DNA of 40,426 bases from Burkholderiales bacterium (GCA_005798775.1 SYIM01000303.1:1-40426), one strand, 5' to 3'. Positions 23,846 through 32,694 are shown, numbered from the stretch's first letter. Translations and numbers: made by a program. The notes: generated from the sequence alone by a model not told the origin.

Positions 23846-25513
23846 TCAGCCAGGATTTGAGACCCGCGAACGCGCCTCATGCTGAAGGATGAAGCGCTGG
23901 ATTTTACCGGTGCTGGTTCGCGGGAAGTCCATCACGAATTCGACAAACCGGGGAACCTTGTAGTCAGCCATCCGGCTTCGTAGCCGCCCGGCCAGCACCT
24001 CGGTCTGAAGCGTGTGCCCCTCACGTAACTGAACGAACGCAAATCCGACCTCGCCGAGACGACGGTCGGGCACACCCACTACAACGGCCTGCTTCACCTC
24101 GGGCTCGGCTTGCAGCAGGCGCTCGATCTCGGCGGGGTAGGCGTTGGTGCCGCCTACGATGAACATCTCCTTCAGACGGCCGGTAATCTTGAGGTAGCCC
24201 GCGTCATCCAATGACCCGAGATCGCCGCTTCGAAACCAGCCATCGGGCGATCGCACTTCGGCAGTGGCCAGGTCATTACGGTAGTAGCCCTGCATCACCA
24301 CATGGCCGCGAACCCAGATTTCCCCCACCTCGCCCACGGCCAGCGCTCGACTGCCACCCGGTTCGAACACGCCAACCTCGAAGTCGCCGATCGGCCGGCC
24401 TTTGTTGTCGCAAAGAATCTCGAGCGGATCATCGAACCCACTCGCGTTGGTGACCGCCGTGGTCTCGGTCATCCCGTAGACGGCGATCAGCGCCTCGAGC
24501 CCCAGCGCCGAACGCGCAGCCAGCGCAACATCGGGCGTGACTGGCGCACCGCCTATCCATGCCGAGCGCAGGCTGACCGGCGACTGGCCGCGTCGCTCGA
24601 CCGCATCGACACAGTCAATGAAGTGCGTGGGGATGCCACCAAAGATCGACACGCACTCGCGGTCGATCACCTCCAGCGCTTCATCAGGCTGCCAATGCGG
24701 CAAGGTGACGTTGGTGCAGCCCAGCAAAATAGCGGTGGTGCACGCAGTGATCGCCCCGGCAATGTGATAGAAGGGCATGTGCCCCAGGATCACGTCAGAA
24801 GGCGTGATCCGCATCACCCGCGCGATATTGGCCGCGTTGCGAAGCACCCGGTGGTCATGCACAGCCCCCTTGGGATGGCCAGTGGTCCCTGAGGTGTACA
24901 CAATAATCACAGGGTGTTCGACCGACACCCGCGGCAGTTGCACGCCCTGTGCAAGGCGTGCTGCGCCCATCGCGCGGAGCCCGGTCAGGTTGAGTGTGCC
25001 AGGGGGCGCCGTATCGCCCCACAGAACAATCGAACGCAGTTGCGGCAGCCTCGCGCTGCGCCAGCCACCGGCAGGAGCGTGCGCACTTTCTGGCAACATT
25101 TCGCGAATGATCGCCAGAAAGTCGATATTCCAGAACCGATCCATCGCAATCACGAGCTTTGAATCAGACTGCCGGAGGATATACTCAACCTCTTCCTGCT
25201 TGAACCGCGTATTGAGGGTGACCAGCACAGCGCCTACCCGCACGCACGCCATCCAGCACACTACCCACACGGGGCAGTTGGTCATCCAGATGGCCACCTG
25301 ATCGCCCCGCCCGATGCCCTGCGCAGCCAGTCCATGGGCAAGTTCATCCGCTGCGCGGTCAAATTCGGCGTAGGTGAGCGAATGTGCGTGCCCAACCAGG
25401 GCCCGACGCTCGGGGAATCGTCGGGCGCTGTCTCGTAGCGCATCATCGAATGTGAAGCGGGACCATTCTCTCGACAGTTCCGCTTCGGTGACCCAGTCGT
25501 TGTGGCTACTCAT
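23846..25513 (-). CDS. AMP-forming acyl-CoA synthetase
   Basis: Activates a carboxylic acid with ATP and CoA. The ANL-family motifs are complete: YTSGTTGHPKGA near residue 210, YGMTETTAVTN near 340, GWFRSGDLG near 425, and the C-terminal TGRLKEMFIVGG and STGKIQRF with the catalytic lysine. Length is 555 aa. Start ATG 25513 is preceded by gcGGGAGtcattg; the track begins one codon earlier at TTG. It sits 99 bases upstream of the monooxygenase and 33 bases downstream of an MFS gene. Together with the monooxygenase this suggests degradation of a ring or side-chain ketone through a CoA thioester. Specificity cannot be read from the sequence. Confidence 0.92.
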   Translation of the reverse strand: MSSHNDWVTEAELSREWSRFTFDDALRDSARRFPERRALVGHAHSLTYAEFDRAADELAHGLAAQGIGRGDQVAIWMTNCPVWVVCWMACVRVGAVLVTLNTRFKQEEVEYILRQSDSKLVIAMDRFWNIDFLAIIREMLPESAHAPAGGWRSARLPQLRSIVLWGDTAPPGTLNLTGLRAMGAARLAQGVQLPRVSVEHPVIIVYTSGTTGHPKGAVHDHRVLRNAANIARVMRITPSDVILGHMPFYHIAGAITACTTAILLGCTNVTLPHWQPDEALEVIDRECVSIFGGIPTHFIDCVDAVERRGQSPVSLRSAWIGGAPVTPDVALAARSALGLEALIAVYGMTETTAVTNASGFDDPLEILCDNKGRPIGDFEVGVFEPGGSRALAVGEVGEIWVRGHVVMQGYYRNDLATAEVRSPDGWFRSGDLGSLDDAGYLKITGRLKEMFIVGGTNAYPAEIERLLQAEPEVKQAVVVGVPDRRLGEVGFAFVQLREGHTLQTEVLAGRLRSRMADYKVPRFVEFVMDFPRTSTGKIQRFILQHEARSRVSNPG

Positions 25514-25546
25514 CAATGACTCCCGCTACCCACACCATGCCAGCCG

Positions 25547-26734
25547 CTAAGGCTTCTCGCGCAGGTGATCGTGCGCAAGGAGCGCCACGCCCACCCCAAG
25601 CAGCGCCACGGCAGACGCCATACCCGCCACCCAGAGCAGCCCCGACTCGGCAAGGAGGCCTGCGCCCAAGGGGCCAAAGAAGACACCCGCATCGACAAAC
25701 GTGCGATGCAGCGATACACGCAGGGCTGCCGCACGCGGCGATGACGGGCGACCCAGCAGGCTGATGGGCAGCATCCAGGCTGCAAGCCCGATTCCGAACA
25801 ACGCGCAGCCTAACATCGCCCAGGCAAAACTTCCGAAGGCCATCGCAGCAATACCCAAAGCGAGCACCAGCAGAATCACCCCGAGCAGACGGACGCGCGA
25901 GACCCGATCGGCCAGCCTGCCAAGCGGCAGCAGAAAGCACAGATCCACCACCTGCGGTAACGCGAGCATCATCGCCACACCAATCCGGGACAGCTCGAAC
26001 TCGCGTGCGGCGCGAAGTGGCAGGATGAACTGGCCCACGGCGGCCCAGGCTACCGCGAGAACGAAGCCGCTCAGCCAAGCGAGTATCGTGAGGCGATTCA
26101 GGCTGATGAGCTCATGCCACCGGGGCGCGCGAGCCGGATCGTCCGCCTCACCTTCAAGGTGCGCCGCAGGCGGCGCAGACTCGCCAGAGCCCACGACCCG
26201 AAGCAGTCCGGGCAGGAGGAAAAGACCTAACAGCTGGGGGGCAGACGCAAGCATTAATGCCCGCTGCCAAGGCCAGCCATCGGGCAATACCGCCACGAGC
26301 AGCATCCCGAGCAGCATGCCAAGCATGCCGCTGAACTCGACCACGTTGAGTGAGAACGCATGGCCACTCGATTCGGCAAATCGCGAGACCGTGATCAGCA
26401 CGCTGAGGAGAAGCGTCGCATGACCCGCGCCATACAACCCCCGACCCAGCACCAGCATCCAGAGTTCATGCCCGGAAAAAAGGAGCAGATTGCCTGAGGT
26501 GAGTGCGGCAGCGCCCAGCAGGACGGCCGCCCTCAGATAACGTGAAAGAAGCAGGCCCGCTGGCAGATCGCAGAGCAACCGGGCAAATCCGAACGCACCC
26601 GCCAAAACGCCGAGCGCCACATCGTCATAGCCGGTCTGCTCTGCAATATCCGGTAGCAGCACCGGAAAGGCGCCGAGCGCAAAGGTGTTGCAGAACACGA
26701 GCGCCGCAACCAACCTCACCGGCTGCGTTACCAA
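25547..26734 (-). CDS. Major facilitator superfamily transporter
   Basis: A 395-residue, 12-helix transporter. The N-terminal half includes GVLAGAFGFARLLCDLPAGLL and SRYLRAAVL (loop 2-3), and the C-terminal half GRLADRVSRVRLLGVIL with an MFS loop motif. The start is TTG 26734, backed by a very strong AGGAGG (tcAGGAGGgcgctcTTG). It lies between the TctC receptor gene and the acyl-CoA synthetase gene, within the operon. It probably imports the substrate or exports a product of the pathway; the direction cannot be told. Confidence 0.88.
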   Translation of the reverse strand: MVTQPVRLVAALVFCNTFALGAFPVLLPDIAEQTGYDDVALGVLAGAFGFARLLCDLPAGLLLSRYLRAAVLLGAAALTSGNLLLFSGHELWMLVLGRGLYGAGHATLLLSVLITVSRFAESSGHAFSLNVVEFSGMLGMLLGMLLVAVLPDGWPWQRALMLASAPQLLGLFLLPGLLRVVGSGESAPPAAHLEGEADDPARAPRWHELISLNRLTILAWLSGFVLAVAWAAVGQFILPLRAAREFELSRIGVAMMLALPQVVDLCFLLPLGRLADRVSRVRLLGVILLVLALGIAAMAFGSFAWAMLGCALFGIGLAAWMLPISLLGRPSSPRAAALRVSLHRTFVDAGVFFGPLGAGLLAESGLLWVAGMASAVALLGVGVALLAHDHLREKP

Positions 26735-26765
26735 GAGCGCCCTCCTGAGAGCGGTTGACTATGAG

Positions 26766-27749
26766 TCACTCGATCCGCACGCCCGCGCGTGCCACCACAC
26801 TGCGCCACTGTTCGATTTCGCTCCGGATGCGGTCGCGAAACTGAGCGGGCGATCCCTCACGCGCAGGCGCCACGCCGTCCTGCGCGAGCTGCTCTGCGGT
26901 TTCACGAAGCGAGAGCGTACGACGGCTCTCGCTCACCAGGCGCGCACCGATATCGGAAGACACTCCGGCTGGGCCGATCATGCCGTGCCAGAGCGGTACG
27001 TCATAGGCAGGCAGCCCCGCCTCGGCGATCGTCGGAATCGCGGCCAGGGTGCCGAGCCGTTCGCGGGTCGTCACCGCGAGCGCGCGCAGCGCCCCCGATT
27101 GCACATGCGGAAGTGCGGTCGCGGTGCTGCTGAAAAACAGCTGCGTCTGTCCCGCCATGGTGTCAGTGAGTGCGGGGCCTGTCCCCTTGTAAGGGATATG
27201 CGTCATCTGGAGCCCCGCCATGTCGGCGAACAGAGCGCACGCGAGATGCGTGATGCTGCCCTGCCCGGCCGATGCGTAATTGAGCGAACCGGGCCGCGCC
27301 CGGGCAAGCGCCACCAGCTCGCTGAAATTTGCGACGGGAAGTGACTTAGGCACCACGACCAGCATCGGCCCTTGAGAAAACTGGATCACCGGCGTGATGT
27401 CAGTGACGGGGTCAAAACGTAATCGATAAAGACTGGGCGTGACGGTATAACTCGAGGCGATCAACCCGAAGGTGTGCCCATCGGGGGGTGCCTTCACCAC
27501 CAGTTCGATCCCGAGCGTACTGCCCGCACCGGGTCGGTTTTCAACCACCATCGGCTGACCCAGCGCCTGGCCGAGACGTTGGGCCATGAAGCGGCCAATG
27601 AAGTCGGAACCGCCACCGGTTGCAAATGGAACAACGAGCCTGATGGGACGGGTGGGCCAGGTCTGGGCGCGCGCGGCGCCGCCCGCGGCAGCAAGGGCTC
27701 CGGCAGCGAGCAGCGCGCGGCCAGCGGTTCGGCGATCGATCGAATTCAT
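26766..27749 (-). CDS. Bug/TctC-type tripartite tricarboxylate transporter receptor
   Basis: Periplasmic solute receptor of the family greatly expanded in Bordetella and related Burkholderiales. Tat/Sec-type leader MNSIDRRTAGRALLAAG...GGAARAQTWP with cleavage near residue 29. Body motifs include IRLVVPFATGGGSDFIGR, NRPGAGSTLG, LNYASAGQGSITHLA near residue 140 and IPYKGTGPAL. Length is 327 aa. The track frame runs far upstream, but ATG 27749, overlapping the previous stop as ATGA and preceded by gGGAGGAGGcgttacttc, is the start. No TctA/TctB membrane genes are present, so it may use another system or act as a sensor. Ligand probably an aromatic or other carboxylate, by context. Confidence 0.93.
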   Translation of the reverse strand: MNSIDRRTAGRALLAAGALAAAGGAARAQTWPTRPIRLVVPFATGGGSDFIGRFMAQRLGQALGQPMVVENRPGAGSTLGIELVVKAPPDGHTFGLIASSYTVTPSLYRLRFDPVTDITPVIQFSQGPMLVVVPKSLPVANFSELVALARARPGSLNYASAGQGSITHLACALFADMAGLQMTHIPYKGTGPALTDTMAGQTQLFFSSTATALPHVQSGALRALAVTTRERLGTLAAIPTIAEAGLPAYDVPLWHGMIGPAGVSSDIGARLVSESRRTLSLRETAEQLAQDGVAPAREGSPAQFRDRIRSEIEQWRSVVARAGVRIE

Positions 27750-29074
27750 GAAGTAACGCCTCCTCCCGTTGACCTGCTCAGCGACGTCACCGGACGCCCC
27801 GGACGAATTCTCCAAAGGAGAACAATGACAATGGCGACGGTGACCATATTCCAGCCGATTCCGTTGACAAACGCGACATCGTAGGAGCCGGTGAGGTCGA
27901 ACACTTTGCCAGACAGCCAGCCACCCAACGCCATGCCTGCCTGCCCGCCAACCAGCACACTGCCGGTCCGAGCGCCAGCCTGTTCTGCCGGAAAGTGTTC
28001 CCGCACAATGATCGCGTAAGCCGGAATGATGCCCCCCTGAAACAGGCCGAACATGGCTGAAATCACGTACAGCGAGGCGAGGGTATCGAAGGGAAGAAAG
28101 AGCGCAAGCGCCACCGCCTGCAGCGCGGTGCCGAGTAGAAGCGTACGCAGGCCACCGATCTGGTCGGAAATCCAGCCCGAGGCCAGGCGGCTCAACACGC
28201 CGCATCCCAGCATGAGTGACAGCATCTCAGCGCCACGCGCGGCACCAAAGCCCAGGTCAGTGCAGTACGCCACGATATGCACCTGCGGCATGGCCATCGC
28301 CACACAGCATCCCACGGCAGCGACGAACAGCACCCACTGGGCCGCATTGACCGAAAGCCCGAACGGGCGATTGGGGGTGATACCCAAGGCCCGGGCGTCG
28401 GCCGATGGCGGGAGCACAACGATCCTCGGTGGGCGGTTGCGGATAAACAGACTCAGCCCCACGATACCAAGCCCGCACACCACTCCCAACCACCAGAATG
28501 TGCCCCGCCAGCCAATTGCTTCGATGCCAGCCTGAACAATGGGCGGCCAGATGGTGCCCGCGAGAAAATTCCCGCTGGCAACCACCGCCACGGCAACCCC
28601 CCTGCGTTTCTGCCACCAGAGCGCGGTGTCCGCCATCAGGGGTCCGTAGGAACTGCCAATGCCCAGAAATCCGAGCAGCACACAGTGCGCGATGACGAAT
28701 ACTGTCAGCCCTGGCGCTGACGCGGCAAGTCCAAACCCGGCAAGGGTTCCTATTCCGCCCAGGGCCAGAACACGCCACACCCCAAACCGGTCTGCCCAGC
28801 GCCCGCACAGATAGCCCCCAGCGCCCAGACCTACCATCATGGCGGTATAGGCAAACGCCGCTTCACCGCGCCCGATACCGAAGTCACTTTGCACCGCAGG
28901 GAGCGCTACCGCGAGGACATACATGGGCGCATTGCCCAGCGTGGCGGCGATCAGGGCGATCGCCAACCGCCAGGCGGCCGCGCGCGAATCAATCAGCGAA
29001 GGATCGGCCGGCTGGTCGTGCACTACCCGCAGCGCGGCGCCCGCCGCACGCAGCCCCCTTCGCACAAGACCCAT
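27746..29074 (-). CDS. Major facilitator superfamily transporter (oxalate/formate or monocarboxylate type)
   Basis: First gene of the probable catabolic operon, 442 aa, 12 membrane segments. It has the MFS loop GRWADRFGVWRVLALGG and a second-half GWISDQIGGLRTLLLG, as in the carboxylate-transporting branch of the superfamily (MCT-like arrangement GxxxGxGxxxxG in the first half). ATG 29074 has GGAG ten bases upstream. Its stop overlaps the TctC start by four bases. A possible -10 CATAAT lies about 85 bases upstream on the minus strand, with no clear -35. Substrate unknown; a carboxylic acid fits the operon. Confidence 0.86.
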   Translation of the reverse strand: MGLVRRGLRAAGAALRVVHDQPADPSLIDSRAAAWRLAIALIAATLGNAPMYVLAVALPAVQSDFGIGRGEAAFAYTAMMVGLGAGGYLCGRWADRFGVWRVLALGGIGTLAGFGLAASAPGLTVFVIAHCVLLGFLGIGSSYGPLMADTALWWQKRRGVAVAVVASGNFLAGTIWPPIVQAGIEAIGWRGTFWWLGVVCGLGIVGLSLFIRNRPPRIVVLPPSADARALGITPNRPFGLSVNAAQWVLFVAAVGCCVAMAMPQVHIVAYCTDLGFGAARGAEMLSLMLGCGVLSRLASGWISDQIGGLRTLLLGTALQAVALALFLPFDTLASLYVISAMFGLFQGGIIPAYAIIVREHFPAEQAGARTGSVLVGGQAGMALGGWLSGKVFDLTGSYDVAFVNGIGWNMVTVAIVIVLLWRIRPGRPVTSLSRSTGGGVTS

Positions 29075-29188
29075 TGGAACAGCTCTCCGATTGGATTGAC
29101 GGCCGGCCGCGGGGGGGCATTCGCGAAACCCGCGCGCAGCAACATGCTGAGCAGGCGATTATGAGGGGTCCCGTGGCCGGGGCCCTGA

Positions 29189-29563
29189 TCATCTCGTGGC
29201 TGGTGGAATCTCCGGGTTCGGATCCACAAATGTGACCCTTAACGTCGTCTGCCAGCCGCCGCGCGCCAAGGCCCCCTCAGGCGTGACAAAACGAAAGTCA
29301 AGCGCAAGCCGGTGCGCAGCCTCGTCTAGTCGCAAATGACCCGACGATTGAAGCAGGCGGGCGCGACACAGCACGCCATCTGACGCCACCGCAGGCGGCA
29401 ACCTCGCCGAACCCGACTCACGCGCAAGCCTCGAAACCTCCGGGTAATAGCGTTCCTGCTCGGGTCGGTGGCGAACCACCAGCTTGGTGAAATCATGGTG
29501 CGGCAGCCTGGCAAAACGCTCACCCAAGCCGATTCGGTCCAACCACGTATCCAAAAGTCCCAT
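29189..29563 (-). CDS. Hypothetical protein
   Basis: Not recognised. The open frame runs to 29689, but the internal ATG 29563 gives a 124-residue protein beginning MGLLDTWLDRIGLGERFARL, a plausible amphipathic N-terminus. It contains RHRPEQERYYPEVSRLARES in the middle and ends with a beta-like WQTTLRVTFVDPNPEIP. No signal peptide, membrane segment or known motif. It is transcribed toward the MFS/TctC/monooxygenase operon and ends 114 bases before its first gene, and is divergent from the HiPIP gene. No strong ribosome site. It could be real or a chance open frame in GC-rich DNA. Confidence 0.5.
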   Translation of the reverse strand: MGLLDTWLDRIGLGERFARLPHHDFTKLVVRHRPEQERYYPEVSRLARESGSARLPPAVASDGVLCRARLLQSSGHLRLDEAAHRLALDFRFVTPEGALARGGWQTTLRVTFVDPNPEIPPATR

Positions 29564-29741
29564 GATCCACTCGCGTAAACCCAAACGTTTTGCTGGGGCA
29601 GGGTCAAGGAAGGATACTCCGTCGCGAAAGACAGATGCATGCGGAGGTAGAGGACTTTTTTCGCCTGCCCCGAAGCGTCTGCACTGCACCGGTACCGGTT
29701 CGCCAATCTCGGCTCACCCAAACCTTTCTGGAGAAAGCGCT

Positions 29742-30050
29742 ATGAACAAACGACGTGTATTTTTAGCCACCACCGTGTGCGGGTTTGCCGGTATCAACGT
29801 GGTGACGGTGGGCCCGGTCAGTGCCCAAACCATGTTGGCCGAGACCGATCCGCAGGCCGCTGCGCTGGGCTACAAGGCCAACACCGCTCAGGTTGATCAG
29901 AAGAAGTTTGCCAAACATAACGCCGAGCAGAAATGCGTCAACTGCCAGCTCTATCAGAGCAAAGCCGCTGATAACGGCGCATGCACGATTTTCCCTGGCA
30001 AGTTGGTCGCAGCAGCGGGTTGGTGCAGCGCTTACCAGAAGAAGGCCTGA
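29742..30050 (+). CDS. High-potential iron-sulfur protein
   Basis: Small periplasmic electron carrier with one [4Fe-4S] cluster. The four cysteines follow the pattern C-x2-C-x12-C-x13-C in CVNCQLY...ACTIFPGKLVAAAGWCSAYQ, the full HiPIP signature. The N-terminus MNKRRVFLATTVCGFAG is a twin-arginine signal, expected because the cluster is inserted before export. Precursor 102 aa, mature about 73. ATG 29742 follows ctGGAGAaagcgct. The track frame is longer upstream and not meaningful. The dehydrogenase gene starts 22 bases later, so co-transcription is likely, although a soluble dehydrogenase and a periplasmic carrier do not obviously work together. Confidence 0.93.
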   Translation: MNKRRVFLATTVCGFAGINVVTVGPVSAQTMLAETDPQAAALGYKANTAQVDQKKFAKHNAEQKCVNCQLYQSKAADNGACTIFPGKLVAAAGWCSAYQKKA

Positions 30051-30072
30051 ACGTCTTTCTCAGGACTTCGCC

Positions 30073-31134
30073 ATGAAAATTGTTGTTCTGCCGGGCGATG
30101 GTATCGGTCCGGAAACCATGGCGGTTGCGGTTGCGGTGCTGGAGACCGCTGCGCAGCGCTTCAACCTCGACCTCACCCTCGAGCACGACCTGGCGGGGCA
30201 CGCATCGCTTAAGGTCCATGGCGCCACCGTGACTGAAGATTTGCTCGCAAAGGTCCTGCCCGCTGACGGACTCATGCTCGGCCCTATGTCCACTTATGAT
30301 TTTAAGGACGAGAGCAAGGGAGAGATCAACCCCTCAAAGTTTTTTCGAAAGCGGCTCGATCTGTTCGCCAACATCCGGCCGGCTCGAACGTTTCCTGGTA
30401 TTCCAACCATCAGCCGTCCGTTCGAGCTGGTGGTGGTGCGCGAAAATACCGAAGGGTTTTACGCTGACCGCAACGTCGAATCCGGCAACAGCGAGATCCT
30501 GGTCACCCCGGATGTGGCGATTTCCCTTCGTCGCATCACGCGCGCGTGCTGTGAGCGCGTCGCCCGAAGTGCGTTCGAAATCGCCATGCAGAGACGCCGG
30601 CGTCTCACTCTGGTGCATAAGCACAATGTGCTCAAGATCACCGACGGTATTTTCCTGGACGCGTGCCACCGGGTTGGAAAAGATTTTCCCGAGGTTGAAG
30701 TCGACGACGAGATCGTCGACGCCATGATGGCGCACGTTGTCCGTAATCCCGCACGCTTCGATGTGATCGTGACCACCAACATGTTTGGCGACATTCTGTC
30801 CGACCTAACTGCAGAGCTGTCCGGCAGCCTGGGGCTGGGCGGGTCGCTCAACGCGGGGGCGAACCACGCCATGGGTCAGGCGGCACACGGCTCGGCACCC
30901 GACATCGCGAGTCAGGATCTTGCCAACCCGTTTTCGCAGGTGGTCTCCGCAGCTATGCTGCTTGCCTGGCTGTCACAGCGAAGCGGTCATGCACAGTACC
31001 TGCTGGCCTCGCGTGCGATCGAGACCGCCATGGAGCAGTGCATTGCCGAGCAGCAGGTCACGCGCGACATCGGCGGCCGTCTGGGCACGCGCGCCGTGGG
31101 CCAAGCGCTGGTGAGGTGTCTCCGCGAGGCATAA
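30073..31134 (+). CDS. Isocitrate/isopropylmalate dehydrogenase family enzyme
   Basis: NAD(P)-dependent decarboxylating dehydrogenase of a beta-hydroxy acid, 353 aa. Visible are the N-terminal VVLPGDGIGPETMAVA, the substrate segment VRENTEGFYADRN near residue 122, the catalytic lysine region VHKHNVLKITDGIF near 180, the metal-binding TTNMFGDILSDLTAEL near 234, and HGSAPDIASQDLANP near 275. The ENTEGFY text is nearer to isocitrate/homoisocitrate/tartrate types than to LeuB. The usual phenylalanine/glutamate-proline before VHGSAPDI is replaced by AMGQAAHGSAPDI. ATG 30073 follows tcAGGActtcgcc. The exact substrate is unresolved; tartrate, malate, isocitrate and an unusual dicarboxylate are all possible. 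Confidence 0.88.
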   Translation: MKIVVLPGDGIGPETMAVAVAVLETAAQRFNLDLTLEHDLAGHASLKVHGATVTEDLLAKVLPADGLMLGPMSTYDFKDESKGEINPSKFFRKRLDLFANIRPARTFPGIPTISRPFELVVVRENTEGFYADRNVESGNSEILVTPDVAISLRRITRACCERVARSAFEIAMQRRRRLTLVHKHNVLKITDGIFLDACHRVGKDFPEVEVDDEIVDAMMAHVVRNPARFDVIVTTNMFGDILSDLTAELSGSLGLGGSLNAGANHAMGQAAHGSAPDIASQDLANPFSQVVSAAMLLAWLSQRSGHAQYLLASRAIETAMEQCIAEQQVTRDIGGRLGTRAVGQALVRCLREA

Positions 31135-31176
31135 CCTCAGACCTGCGCAAGGGGTATCAACAAATGGACCTGGCGT

Positions 31177-31656
31177 TCACCCCGTCTGGCGTGGTACGCC
31201 CCGGACGCTTGCTGTTCGGCCAGGGAAAAACCGATCGACCATCATCGTGAGCGCATGGGCTTTCTGTCCGGAATCCTCGAGCAGACGCGCGCAGCCGAAG
31301 GCCATCACCGAGCGATAATCAGCCGAATGGTTGCAACCACTCTGCGCAAGGACCAGGCTGTCAAAGTGGGTGACCGTGAGACACGCGCGTTCGCCGTCCG
31401 ACAGGCTTCGAAGCATGCGGCTCGCACTACTGCGGTGCCAGTAGTGGCGCGAGCCTTCTCGCCAGAAAAGCGTGGGCGTACAAAAAGGTTGGCCGTCGAT
31501 CACGCAGGCCGCATGCGCAAGCGCCGCGGCATCCAAAAGCTGGTCCACCGTGGCGTGGTCGTAGTGACCGCGATCATGGCGGCGCCTGATGCGATTCCGG
31601 TCGCTCACCGGAGACTGTTCGGTCGATTCATCCTGCGGTTGACGGGACTCAGCCAT
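31177..31656 (-). pseudogene. PPOX-fold flavin-nucleotide-binding protein, C-terminus missing
   Basis: Resembles the pyridoxamine 5'-phosphate oxidase-like, FMN-binding split-barrel proteins of the COG3467/NimA kind. The N-terminal and middle parts are well kept: RRRHDRGHYDHATVDQLLDA, CVIDGQPFCTPTLFWREG, YWHRSSASRMLRSL, ACLTVTHFDSLVLAQSG, YRSVMAFG and VDRFFPGRTA. The frame then stops after GVPRQTG. Family members usually continue for about 60 more residues, and none of the three downstream frames carries that sequence before the end of the convergent dehydrogenase gene 42 bases away. A 3' deletion is the simplest explanation. Start ATG 31656 is assumed; GTG 31677 is an alternative. A shortened but working protein cannot be excluded. 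Confidence 0.72.
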
Positions 31657-31813
31657 GGAAGCCCGCTCAGAGGCCACGCTTATGAGTCGTTGCTATCACC
31701 GTACCGCCAGCTGCCCGCAACCCGCGCCTGCAAGGCGCGCGTCCGAAACACCGCGCACGCAGACGATCCGGGTGTGTAATAGTCTGGTGGCCAACCTTGC
31801 ATCGGAAATCATC

Positions 31814-32545
31814 ATGGATGTGTCTTCAGCATTGCGCGCCGAACTCGCACCAACCGGTGTGCTGAGGGCGGGGATCAACCTCAGTAACTTTCTTCTGGTA
31901 CGAGGCCGTACCGAAACAGGCGACCCGGTGGGCGTTGCTCCGGACATGGCCCAGGCGCTTGCCGAAAAACTCGGCGTGGGCGTTCGCTATGTCCCGTTCC
32001 CAAGTCCAGGCGAGCTCGCCGACGCAGCGGACCAGAATATCTGGGATGTCGGCCTGATTGGGGCCGAGCCCCAACGCGCCGAGAAAATCGCATTCAGCCC
32101 TGCCTATGTCGAAATCGCGGCAACTTTCATGGTTCGCGCTGGCTCGCCTATTCAGTCCGTCGAGGACGTCGATCGGGCAGGCGTAAGGATCGCGTCCACC
32201 GCTCGCGCAGCCTACGACCTGTGGCTCGAGCGCAATATTCGTCATGCTGAGGTCATCCGCGCGACCTCCATCGATAGCGCCTACGAGGTGTTTGTCTCCA
32301 CGAACCTCGACGCACTCGCCGGGTTGAAGCCCAGGCTGTTAAGCGATGTGAAGAAACTCTCCGGTGCACGCATCCTTGAGGGCCAATTCGCATCGGTTCA
32401 GCAGGCCATCGGTACCGGCTGTGCCCATCAGGCGGGCGCAGCCTTCATTCGGTCTTTCGTTGAGGAAGCCAAACGCTCCGGGCTGGTGGCCCGCCTCATC
32501 GAAAAGCATGCCGTTCAAGGCCTTTCGGTGGCACCCCCGGCATAA
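31814..32545 (+). CDS. Family 3 (amino acid-type) substrate-binding domain protein without signal peptide
   Basis: A 243-residue two-lobe binding domain of the SBP_bac_3 kind: GVLRAGINLSNFLLVRG, VGVAPDMAQALAEKLGVGVRYV, DVGLIGAEPQRAEKIAFSPAY, and SAYEVFVSTNLDALAGLKP in the second lobe. ATG 31814 (MDVSSALRAELAPTG) opens directly into the domain, with no signal peptide and no membrane segment in frame upstream. The predicted protein is therefore cytoplasmic or exported by an unknown route. Relatives with the same start and no leader seem common in Rhizobiales and Burkholderiales, as I recall. It stands alone, without transporter genes. Binding of a small amino-acid-like or carboxylate ligand is inferred from the fold only. 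Confidence 0.83.
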   Translation: MDVSSALRAELAPTGVLRAGINLSNFLLVRGRTETGDPVGVAPDMAQALAEKLGVGVRYVPFPSPGELADAADQNIWDVGLIGAEPQRAEKIAFSPAYVEIAATFMVRAGSPIQSVEDVDRAGVRIASTARAAYDLWLERNIRHAEVIRATSIDSAYEVFVSTNLDALAGLKPRLLSDVKKLSGARILEGQFASVQQAIGTGCAHQAGAAFIRSFVEEAKRSGLVARLIEKHAVQGLSVAPPA

Positions 32546-32694
32546 CAGGCAGGTACGTCCTTCGTTTATAACCCCGATCAACGCACCCCCGCTATTGGCG
32601 CGACGCCGCAATCGTTTCGATGATAGGTGACGACCGCTTTCAGCGGGTTACGGCTGCGCCCACGCGAAGCAAGTCATCGGAAACCTAGAGCGGT

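Noticed and set aside
32625-32650. CCGCTTTCAGCGG hairpin between the binding-protein gene and the broken hydrolase
   Set aside because: Five-base stem with a three-base loop and no T run; could easily be chance.
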